Positions 33,521 to 42,087 of a stretch of DNA of 64,000 nucleotides are shown piece by piece; position 1 is the first letter of the stretch, and each line of letters begins with the position of its first letter. The stretch is from Limonium bicolor (taxonomy: Eukaryota > Streptophyta > Magnoliopsida > Caryophyllales > Plumbaginaceae): the NCBI GenBank assembly GCA_023374045.1, contig CM041779.1:303314167-303378166 (forward strand), in the 5' to 3' direction. The notes beneath the pieces were generated by a model that saw nothing but the letters and a program-made list of their open reading frames with translations, made no database searches and had not been told where the DNA came from. The translations under genes were made by a program, and so were the position numbers.

Positions 33521-33849
33521 GGGTCCGGGACCTACCTTCTGTACAAGGACCCGGACCAGGGTATTAAAACTAGCCGAGAGTTACAGCAGGTGGTGGTCCG
33601 GGACTTAAGTCCCATACAAGGACCCGGACCACCCCTGTAAAATAGGCCGAGAGTTTGTCAAAGTATAGGTCCGGGACTTACCCCTTGTAAGAGGACCCGG
33701 ACCATGGTGTGAAAATAGGCCGAGACTTTCCAACCCTTTGGGTCCGGGACTTGACCCTTGTACAAGGTCCCGGACCATACCAGTAAAAACGCCCGAGACT
33801 TTGGTAATGAGGTGGTCCGGGACTTAAGACCTGGACAAGGTCCCGGACC
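33521..33849 (+). repeat. Five-unit palindrome array in C 5' LTR (period ~73 bp)
   Basis: Units start near 33521, 33595, 33667, 33740 and 33814. Each pairs GGTCCGGGAC with a downstream GGACCCGGACC or GGTCCCGGACC across 12-18 bases. The spacers share GGCCGAGAGTTT-like sequence. The copy in the 3' LTR lies at about 43975-44304. Period and unit number equal those of B although the arms are different. Confidence 0.85.
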
Positions 33850-35001
33850 AACCTAAACTTGTAAAATTAAGAGTATTAAATGGGTAATAAGGTAAGGAAG
33901 TGAATGGTAATGATAGTATAAGATCAATAAGACTTAATTAAGGATGTCTAAAGGACATTAAGAGTATAAACAGGTTTTGAAACTAAGGAAGATTAAGTAA
34001 ATCATATGTAAGTATAAGAAATGTAAAGGTATAGTAAGAATGAGTTAGGAAACAAAAGAGTAATCGTGTTTGGTTAATGATAGTTAGATTAATCATTCAA
34101 TTGTATGTATATAATAGGATTTGATTTGTGAACACCGGAGGAACGTTGGGATACAAGTACGACGGTGAACGGTATGAATTCCTCATGCCCCGTATGCTAC
34201 CTTGGTTACTCTGATTTGTGTGTTGTGTGCTAATTGATCACCAAATAAGATAAATGCACGAATCGGAGTTATTATGCTTACTCGTGAATATGTAGTGTTG
34301 TATGTTGTGAATATTGTCTTTAATCTCAGTTTGTATAATTCATGAAATGTATGGATGATAATGAATGTGTGTATGTATGAGATGATGTATTGTGACCGAC
34401 TATTATTTGTTATTGGACTTCTAACTGATTCCTAACAAGCTAACCGATCTAACTTAAATTGGTAATGAATTTGGAATGAGTAGAAGTCCGATATAGTTTC
34501 GGCCACGTGTGAGGATGAGGAGACACAAGAGGTTGGATCCAATTCCTGACTCTTAAACTGGTCCGCGGCCCAAACCCCTTAAATGGGTAGCATCCCAGAT
34601 CGGTGAGTCAAGTAAAGCCTGGTGGTGGGACGGTGTAGTCCCTGCCCAGAGGCCATACCGGCTTAACATGAGTATGAGTAAGTAAGTATGAGTAAGTAAG
34701 AGCAAGTAAATGAGTATGGAAAGGTAAGCAAGTAAAGTATGAAAGAGAATGTGTAAGTATTGTGTAATGAGTAAAAGAGTAATAAGCATTCCGATTAAAC
34801 CGGATGCGTAACCTGGCTAACCTTTGTGAAGGTAAGTTGTGTATGCTAAGGTATTGCCGTCTTGGATTGTATATCGAATTGTATATGATCGTATGTTGTA
34901 TGCAGAGCATGTATGTATGTATTCAATGAACCACTTGTTTAAGTGGACGTCAAATAGTCGGCGTGCCCTTGTTAGCACTCGGTATATGCGGAGTTTATGC
35001 A

Positions 35002-35035
35002 CAGCTTTTGTTGAGCCCCTTGGGGCACCGTTTTT
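35002..35035 (+). repeat. Double hairpin plus T-run near the end of C 5' LTR
   Basis: CAGC-TTTT-GTTG (GCTG in the 3' LTR copy at 45453-45486) then GCCCC-TT-GGGGC, followed by ACCGTTTTT. Same layout as B at 13381 with different stem bases. Confidence 0.78.
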
Positions 35036-35531
35036 AATATGAATGCAGGTGCAAGAGAGGGATGAAGATGTGAAGACTTAGTTCTATTTCTTTTGTCTTC
35101 TTTTTGGTTGTAAACAATGAATTATGGTTGGTGTACTAAGTAGTACACGGCTGTAGCTTTTTCATTAGCCGGTGTACCATGGGGTACACCTTTTTGGATA
35201 TTGATAGAATGGGAATTGGTATAGATGAGTAGCTGGTAGAAACTCATTCTTTTTGGATACTTAAGAATGATGTAATCGAATATACTTTGGCACTCGGTAA
35301 TCCATTGATGTAAGTATTCGGTATGTGGTATTTTGGTAAGTAATATAGTAGTTCGGTATACTATGATCATCAGACCGTCACTGTAAGTAGTAATAGCCTT
35401 GCTAGCCGTATGGGCGGTTAGCGGCATTGTGTCACCCGCCGTAGTAAGTAGTATTTCCGCTGCGTGTAACTTTGATTATTGGGATGATTGGACGGTAAGT
35501 ACAGGATTAGCGGTTGGGGTGTTACAAAAAG

Positions 35532-35543
35532 TGGTATCAGAGC
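35532..35543 (+). promoter_or_regulatory. Primer-binding site of C
   Basis: TGGTATCAGAGC, overlapped by the perfect inverted repeat AGAGCGTA-GT-TACGCTCT at 35539-35556. Confidence 0.92.
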
Positions 35544-35755
35544 GTAGTTACGCTCTTATGTCCATAGATACCGAGCATAGGGGGATTACCGAGTTAGGAT
35601 TTCAACCGTCTTAAGACGAACACTTAGAAACCTAACTAGGAACGACCGTTGTTAACAACGGATACCCTTGACGTTCTTAGGAACGATACCTTGTTTTAAA
35701 TTCAAGACCCTTAGGTCATATCTTGCAAAGCCTAATGTGGATGTTAATTATTCAG

Positions 35756-36411
35756 ATGTCAGGAAGAGGTTCAGGTCGCCCTAGAGGAGGGGGCAATGAC
35801 GGACCGGGCACGCAGACGATAGCTGAGATCGTCGCTGCCACGGTAGCACAGATGCTACCACAAGTAATCAACGCTATGCAACAAAACCAACAAACTCAAG
35901 CGGGGCCAATCCCTCCCCCGCCACCCAGAGAAGCTAACTGGGTAAAAGCTGTAGCGGAACTCCGCCCTCCCTGCTTTAGGGGCGAGAGTGATCCGGCTAA
36001 GCTAGAAGCCTACATCTCCGAGATGGAGACGGCGTTTGAAACCCTCGAAGCTCCTGCTGAAGTTCGAGTTCGAGTGGCAGCATACTACCTCAAGGATGCC
36101 GCCATGGATTGGTGGAAACTAATCAAGCAAGATCATGTCAACGACCCCACCTTCGACTGGGAGTCTTTCACTTCTCTCCTCCGATCCAAATACTACCCAG
36201 AGCATGTCAAAACAAAAAGAGACTCGAACTTGACGCTCTGAAGATGACAGAAAAGATGTCTGTCGATGAGTACTACCGAACCTTCACTTCTATCCTCCGT
36301 CTTCTACCCGACCTTGGGTACACCGGCCAGGTGTTGGTCGATCGCTTCTATGGCGGTCTGAGCCATCGCCTTCGGTACGGTATGGGATACACACGATTTA
36401 CCTCCCTTCAG
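35756..36411 (+). pseudogene. gag: Element C gag exon 1 (capsid part, one frameshift)
   Basis: The ATG follows TTATTCAG directly. The N-terminus is Gly/Arg-rich, then TIAEIVAATVAQM, a Gln/Pro-rich stretch, and the Gag domain with FRGESDPAKLEAYI, ETAFETLEAP and DWWKLI. A one-base change near 36220 shifts the frame; it continues with LELDALKMTEKMSVDEYY and RFYGGLSHRLRYGM. The exon ends after TSLQ at CAG/GTAAAT in phase 0, exactly where B's exon 1 ends. Confidence 0.85.
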
Positions 36412-36528
36412 GTAAATATCGGTTAACCCTTAGTATCATTTCAATTCCTTGAATCCCTTGAATTCCTTAAATCTTTTCCTTATCCTCTTTTTTTAAATAA
36501 GAATCCCGGCTAATACCTGAAATTTCAG
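36412..36528 (+). other. Gag intron 1 of element C (117 bp)
   Basis: GTAAAT...GAAATTTCAG/GAG, with an in-frame TAA five codons after the donor. Splicing joins TSLQ to ECYHAASRVE. Confidence 0.82.
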
Positions 36529-36807
36529 GAGTGTTATCACGCGGCTTCTCGCGTTGAAATCACTTGCCAACTACGGGATGAAGAAACCGCGCTTAAGCGC
36601 AAGGCCAACAATAAAAGTACTAGTGCCAAGGAGCAGAACCAGGTAAGAGCTGGAAAAAGAAGAAGGGAAATTTCTTTCAGCAATCCCAAAAGAAATTCCC
36701 AAGTGAAAGCAGTGCCCATGCTGAGCAGGGCAAACCGGTTGAACTTCTTCAACTAGGTTCTTCTGCACCGGTGGCAGCGAAGCCACTGAGATCATAACCA
36801 ACTAAGG
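36529..36807 (+). pseudogene. gag: Element C gag exon 2 (frameshift and nonsense)
   Basis: Begins ECYHAASRVEITCQLRDEE, as in B. A missing base near 36641-36646 moves the Lys/Gln-rich linker out of frame, and a TAA at 36795-36797 stands where B has a lysine codon. The donor is AAGG/GTAAAC, phase 1. Confidence 0.78.
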
Positions 36808-36892
36808 GTAAACTTCTATTTCTAATTCGTATTCGTACAAGTATCATATCTAGTATATCCACGCACAAATGTGCTAACCCTCTAAACCTTAG
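36808..36892 (+). other. Gag intron 2 of element C (85 bp)
   Basis: GTAAAC...TAAACCTTAG/GT, phase 1, at the position of B's intron 2. Confidence 0.78.
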
Positions 36893-37237
36893 GTTCTGGC
36901 TCCGGTTTCACCAAGAGCTATCCGGACAGCCGCAGCTACATGTGCCGAAGGTGCAATCAAGATCATCCCGGCAAGGATTGCCAAGGAAGAGAGATCCGGT
37001 GCTACAACTGTCAGAAGCCCGGGCACCGAGCCAACTTTTGCCCAGAAAATGCCAAACCAAAAGGAAATTTCCAGAGCTACAAGCAAAGGGAAGGCAAGGA
37101 GGTTGCATCTGGCGATGTACCGACCAAGCAGGCACCACAGGGACAGGGATCCCGGGGACCTCAGCGGGGTGCACCTCAGAGGCAGCCTGTCCTCCATGTC
37201 ATAGACCGTGATGTGTCCGGTTCTAAGTCCGGCCCAG
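36893..37237 (+). CDS. gag: Element C gag exon 3 (two zinc knuckles)
   Basis: Open throughout. A Ser/Gly lead, then CRRCNQDHPGKDC and CYNCQKPGHRANFC knuckles, then a Gln/Gly-rich tail with HVIDRDVSGSKSGP. It ends CCAG/GTAACT, phase 1. The leftover G can complete a glycine codon with either the AlkB exon (from 37391) or the Pol exon (from 38272), both open and in frame. Confidence 0.85.
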
Positions 37238-37390
37238 GTAACTATCTAAACCTTGAATCCTTGAGAAATATGTCTAAGTATTGAAGTAACTGTTTGAGTG
37301 CAAGCATGAGTAAATGAATTGAAGTATGTATTGAGCATGAAATGAAGTAGTTGAAACTAGTACTCACCATAGATGAATTTGTAACCATAG
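37238..37390 (+). other. Gag-AlkB intron of element C (153 bp)
   Basis: GTAACT...GTAACCATAG/GA. It starts at the alternative donor; read-through without splicing ends at a TGA at 37282-37284. Confidence 0.76.
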
Positions 37391-38130
37391 GAAGCTTTAG
37401 TATCTGTTATCCTATACCATCGAAACCAAATCAAGAAGAGATCGACATCACCACATACCACTACACCAGTAAGCAGTGTCAGGTCATCCGACCAGGTATG
37501 ATATTATTAAAGGGATACCTGACACCTGAAGCACAGATTTCAATCATCAGGCGATGTAGTGAACTAGGAGCGGGTCAAGGAGGATTTTATACACCCGAAT
37601 TCCCCGGTGGAGCGAAGATGAAGCTGAAGATGATGTGCTTGGGAAAGGATTGGAATCCTTATACCAAGACATACCAAGAGACACGAACACAAGACGGAGC
37701 AACGCCACCGACAATACCTCCAGAATTTCAGACACTTGTCACACAAGCAGTAGAAATTGCACAACAATGTGAATATGATCCGATCCCCGCACTTGAAGCG
37801 GACCTTTGTATTGTCAACTTCTATGAGAAAGAAGGAAGACTTGGGTTACACCAAGACAAGGACGAGACAGCGGAATCTCTTGAACAAGGAGTGCCCGTAG
37901 TGTCTTGGTCCATTGGTAATGACGCCGTATTTTTGTATAGCGAGCAGAAGCGTGTGGACCTCGCACATAAATTGGTATTGAGATCAGGAGATGTCCTAAT
38001 CATGGGTGGAAACTCTAGGTTGCTGTATCATGGCATCAACAAGATCAAGCTGAATACAGCACCACCGGCCATAATCAATGCCACACACATGAAACCAGGA
38101 CGCCTGAACCTTACCTTTATGAAGTATTAA
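37391..38130 (+). CDS. Element C AlkB-type 2-oxoglutarate/Fe(II) dioxygenase exon (intact)
   Basis: A complete AlkB-fold domain, open from upstream of the acceptor to TAA at 38128-38130. Numbering from the in-frame ATG at 37351: FSICYPIP near 16-23, YLTPEAQISIIRRC 56-69, GGFYTPEFPGG 77-87, MCLGKDWNPY 95-104, iron ligands His167 and Asp169 in GLHQDKDE, His227 in LLYHGI, and the 2OG arginine Arg251 in GRLNLTF. The second arginine of the RxNxTxR motif is Met257 here (Arg in B). The best family match I know is the plant ALKBH1-like group, which demethylates DNA or RNA bases. It probably acts as a Gag-AlkB fusion after splicing from 37237; an internal ATG at 37498 could start a shorter protein. 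It is about three-quarters identical to B's copy by eye, with mostly conservative changes. Confidence 0.92.
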
Positions 38131-38271
38131 ATGCATAACATCATGTAATGTACTAGTAACGTGTATTAGAGACACGGTGTGTATGATGGTTGGTTTATCA
38201 ATAAAGAGCAGTGTTGATTTAAATTCCACTTGTGTCCACCATCATTACTTAATCACTTGTGAATTCAATAG
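38131..38271 (+). other. AlkB-Pol spacer of element C
   Basis: 141 bp after the AlkB stop, ending GAATTCAATAG as acceptor for the Pol exon. It contains CATGTAATGT (38142-38151), shared with B, a possible second donor or other signal. Confidence 0.6.
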
Positions 38272-39527
38272 GTTGTGGACTCGGTACCGAAGGTATCCTG
38301 AGCATCCACACCGAAGCACAAGCCGGCAAAAGCGGCACCATCTTGACGGGAACCTTCCCAGTGAATGGCATTGAAGCCAATGTGTTATTCGACTCCGGCG
38401 CCTCTCACACCTTTGTATCACCATCTTTTGTGAAGAGGTTAAAGCTAGATGCGGATGAGCTACCTAATTTCCTGGTTACTCTCCCCTCGAAGGAGCGAGT
38501 ACAGTGCACCAAGTATTACAAATCAGCCACAATCCAAATCAGAAACGAAGTGTTTCCCATCTCCTTCATCGAATTCAACGGGTTGGGATTCGACTTGATA
38601 ATCGGAATGAATTGGTTGGAGCAGCACAAGGGTAGAATCCTCTGCGCCGAGCATCGATTGCAGCTCAAGAGTCCTTCTGGGGTTACAGTATCTTACCGCC
38701 AGAGACCTAGAGAGCCTTCGACCACAGTCATCTCCGCCATGGCTATGTACCGGGAACTCAGGAAGGGTAAAGAAGTATACTTGTGTTATGTACAAGACCT
38801 GGAGCCAGATCCAGAGTTCATTGACGATGTACCGGTTGTATCTGAGTATCCTGATGTGTTTCCTAAGGAGTTACCCGGCATGCCACCTCAGAGAGCAGTA
38901 GAGTTTGAGATTGACCTCTTGCCAGGTACCGGTCCCATTGCTAGGGCACCGTACCGCATGGCACCTGCTGAAATGACAGAGTTGAAAGAGCAGTTGCGGG
39001 AGTTACTTGACAAAGGGTTCATACGCCCGAGCGTATCACCCTGGGGAGCACCGGTCCTCTTTGTGAAGAAGAAGGACGGTAGCCTACGACTTTGTATTGA
39101 CTACCGCGAGCTGAATGCGGTCACAGTCAAAAATAAATACCCATTGCCACGCATCGACGACCTATTTGACCAGCTGAAAGGAGCCTCAGTCTTCTCCAAG
39201 ATTGACCTCCGTTCTGGGTATCATCAGATTGCTATCAGAGAGCAGGATATAGAGAAAACGGCATTCCGCACCAGATATGGCCACTATGAATTCACAGTCA
39301 TGCCATTCGGTTTGTCAAATGCACCAGCTAAATTCATGGACCTCATGAATCGACTATTCAGTGAGCAGCTAGATACTTCAGTTGTGGTATTTATTGACGA
39401 CATCCTTGTGTACTCCAAATCAGCAGAAGAGCATGAATTTCATTTGAGGAAAGTACTTGAGACACTGCGTGAGAACCAACTGTATGCGAAGTTCTCCAAG
39501 TGCGAGTTCTGGCTAGATCAGGTATGA
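38272..39527 (+). CDS. pol: Element C protease and RT (to a nonsense codon)
   Basis: Begins at the Pol acceptor with [10 protein letters not shown]. Protease active site [14 protein letters not shown] (about 38380-38420), then [20 protein letters not shown] runs from [16 protein letters not shown] and [16 protein letters not shown] through [32 protein letters not shown] and the catalytic FIDDILVYS near 39390-39415. It stops at TGA (39525-39527), where B has a serine codon, in the DQV-FLGH segment of the RT thumb. Unlike B, the RT core here is undamaged. Confidence 0.9.
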
Positions 39528-40240
39528 TTCCTTGGTCATGTCATCTCGAGCGCAGGCATTTCAGTTGACCCTTCTAAGATCGAAGCTGTACAATCATGGC
39601 CTAGACCCAAGACTGTTACCGACATTAGGAGCTTTCTTGGCCTAGCCGGTTACTACCGGAGATTTGTGAAGGACTTCTCGAAAGTCGCTAAGCCCATGAC
39701 TACATTGATGAGGAAAGATGCCACCGTTTGTATGGACAGACGAGTGCGAGTTATCATTTCAAAAACTAAAGGACTCATTGACCTCAGCGCCCATCCTTAC
39801 TCTTCCCAGGGCACAGAGGGATTTGGGGTATATTTGTGATGCATCAGGCAAGGGAATGGGATGCGTGCTCATACAGCATGGCAAGGTAGTTTTATGCCTC
39901 CCGCCAGCTGAAAAAGCATGAGGAGAATTACCCGACACATGACTTAGAGTTAGGAGCCAATGTCTCGCCTTTGAAGATATGGCGACACTATCTCTATGGG
40001 GTAAGCATCACCATCTACTCCGATCATAAGAGCTTACAGTATGTATTCACACAGAAAGAACTGAATTTGAGACAGAGAAGATGGATGGAGTTTCTTTCAG
40101 ATTATGACATCGACTTACAGTATAAGGAAGGGAAGGCAAATGTTGTAGCCGACGCCCTGAGTCGTCGAGCACACTCGCTCCATTCGCCACTCGCTTCTTC
40201 TAGCTTGGTTGACGAGGTGCGAGACACTCAGTTGAGTGAC
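39528..40240 (+). pseudogene. pol: Element C RT end and RNase H (broken)
   Basis: After the nonsense codon the frame continues with [17 protein letters not shown] and [16 protein letters not shown]. Frame changes follow near 39716, 39810, 39890 and 39960. RNase H motifs are [23 protein letters not shown] and [12 protein letters not shown]. All breaks look like one- or two-base indels relative to B. Confidence 0.85.
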
Positions 40241-41300
40241 CCTTATATGACCGAAATCAGACAGAAGATCACAGATGGTACATTTGAGAAGAAGAAATAT
40301 GATTTTCAGTTGCATGAAGATGGTCTGATTCAGCTGAATGGCAGGTTATGCATTCCCCGAAGCAATGCTGAGCTAAAGGATCGCATCCTGCGAGAGTCAC
40401 ACAGTTCCACATTGTCAGTCCATCCAGGAGCCTCAAGATGTACAAAGACATGAAGAGGTACTTCTGGTGGTCAGGAATGAATCAGATGTGACAGAGTTTG
40501 TATTGAGATGCTTGACATGCAGAAAGTAAAGTTTGAACATCGTAGATCGGGCGGAATGGTACAATCGATGCCAGTTCCGGAGTGGAAATTTCATGATATC
40601 TCCATGGATTTTGTTGTAGGACTCCCACCTATCAGGGGAGGACTCAACATGATCTGGGTTGTAGTCGATCGCCTTACCAAGGTTGCCAGATTCATACCGA
40701 TGAAGGACACCTGGAAGGTAGTAGTGAAGCTAGCTGAGCTATTCGACAGGGAGATTATCAGACACCACGGAGTCCCTAAGACTATAGTATCTGACCGCGA
40801 CACCAGATTTCTTTCGAGATACTGCTGAGAGCTACACAGGAAGCGTTGGGTACAGAATTGAAGTTGAGTACCGCCTTCCATCCTCAGACCGACGGTCAGA
40901 CAGAAAGGACCATCCAGACACTGGAGGACATGCTTCGGGCATGTGCCTTAGACTTTCAGGGGAGTTGGTTAGATAAGCTTCATCTTATCGAGTTTTCTTA
41001 CAATAATAGCTATCATGCTTCGATTAAGATGTCGCCTTTCCAAGCTCTATACGGTAGACCGTGCCGTACACCTTTGTGTTGGGATGAGTCGAGTGAAGCG
41101 GTCATCATAGGACCGGAGTATCTTGAGCAAGTGCAAGCTGAAGTTCAGCAGATTCGAGCTAATATGAAGGCAGCCCAAGATAGACAGAAATCCTATGCGG
41201 ATGTGAGACGACGCGATCTTGAGTTCGCATTGGGCGACCAAGTGTTCTTGCGCGTTTCACCTATGAAGGGTGTCTTCCGTTTGGCCAGAAGGGCAAGCTG
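40241..41300 (+). pseudogene. int: Element C integrase (broken)
   Basis: Zinc domain ([16 protein letters not shown], then HPGAS, with shifts near 40437, 40480 and 40515 around the Cys pair), core motifs [24 protein letters not shown] with a TGA at 40825-40828, and [16 protein letters not shown] resuming from 40846. A shift near 41285 precedes the C-terminal module. Confidence 0.85.
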
Positions 41301-41651
41301 AGCCCAAAGTTTGTAGGGCCGTATGCTATCACTGAGAGAGTTGGAGCTGTAGCCTACAGGTTAGCATTACCTGAGGACTTGGGACGTGTCCATGATGTAT
41401 TTCATGTGTCACAACTCAAGAAGTATATCGCTGATCCTTCTCACGTTCTAGAGCCCGAGCACTTATCCATTGAGCCGACCATGAGATATGTTGATACCCC
41501 TGTGAGAATTCTGGATAGGAAGACCAGAGACACTCGCCATAAGTCTATACGAATGGTGAAGGTCCTATGGTCTAACCATGACGTCGAAGAAGCGACATGG
41601 GAGTTGGAAGATGCCATGAAGGCTAAGTACCCACAGTTATTCATAGACTAG
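41301..41651 (+). pseudogene. int: Element C integrase C-terminus and chromodomain
   Basis: KFVGPYAITERVG (GPY/F module), then an open frame through [13 protein letters not shown] and [17 protein letters not shown], the chromodomain, to TAG at 41649-41651. Same ending as B, so C is a chromovirus. Confidence 0.87.
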
Positions 41652-41673
41652 ATAGTCTAGCATTTAGTAATAC

Positions 41674-41711
41674 GGGTACGGGGCGTACCCCTTTTTTAGG
41701 GGGGGGTAGAG
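41674..41711 (+). repeat. Post-pol hairpin and second polypurine-like tract of C
   Basis: GGGTACGGGGCGTACCCC then TTTTTTAGGGGGGGGTAGAG, about 22 bp after the pol stop, as in B and D. Confidence 0.68.
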
Positions 41712-42071
41712 CCTTTTTGCTTTTGCATTGCTTCGGGTTAGCATTGCTTAGTGTGTAGGTATTGTGTAGTAGGTGTGAAGGCACATGTAGTGCGGAGCGT
41801 ATGTATGTATGTATATGTAATGTGTGTGTATGTACGATGTGTGATGCTTGTGTAATGTGTACTGTGAATTGCTATGTTGTATTGTGGAATGGTATGAATG
41901 GAAAATGATGGATTGTGTATGTGAATTGTGTATGATGCTTGGAGTGTGCATGCTTGCAATGTGGAAAGAAGTAAACACCTCATAGGTGTAGTAAGACATT
42001 ATGGCAATTGGTTTGCCTAATGAGTAGAATTATTAAACCTTTAACCTTGAGCAACTTTGAGGGCAAAGTTT

Positions 42072-42087
42072 CTTAAGGGGGGTAGAT
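42072..42087 (+). promoter_or_regulatory. Polypurine tract of C
   Basis: CTTAAGGGGGGTAGAT immediately before the 3' LTR. Confidence 0.85.

Larger units (their letters stand above)
31633..35526 (+). repeat. Element C 5' LTR
   Basis: 3894 bp, paired with 42088-45979. It holds a C/T-rich leader (about 32030-32320), AAGGTAA-type donor sites near 32452, 32608 and 32780, a five-unit palindrome array (33521-33849), simple AGTAAGT-rich sequence (34670-34780), and a double hairpin with T-run (35002-35035). No obvious TATA box. No coding domain recognised. Confidence 0.95.

Noticed and set aside
37391..38130. AlkB as a host gene interrupted by or flanking the element
   Set aside because: It lies between gag and protease within one LTR pair and TSD, at the same place in B and C, and in D.
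38177..38374. Small ORFs overlapping the AlkB-Pol spacer
   Set aside because: They overlap the Pol exon in another frame and have no counterpart in B.
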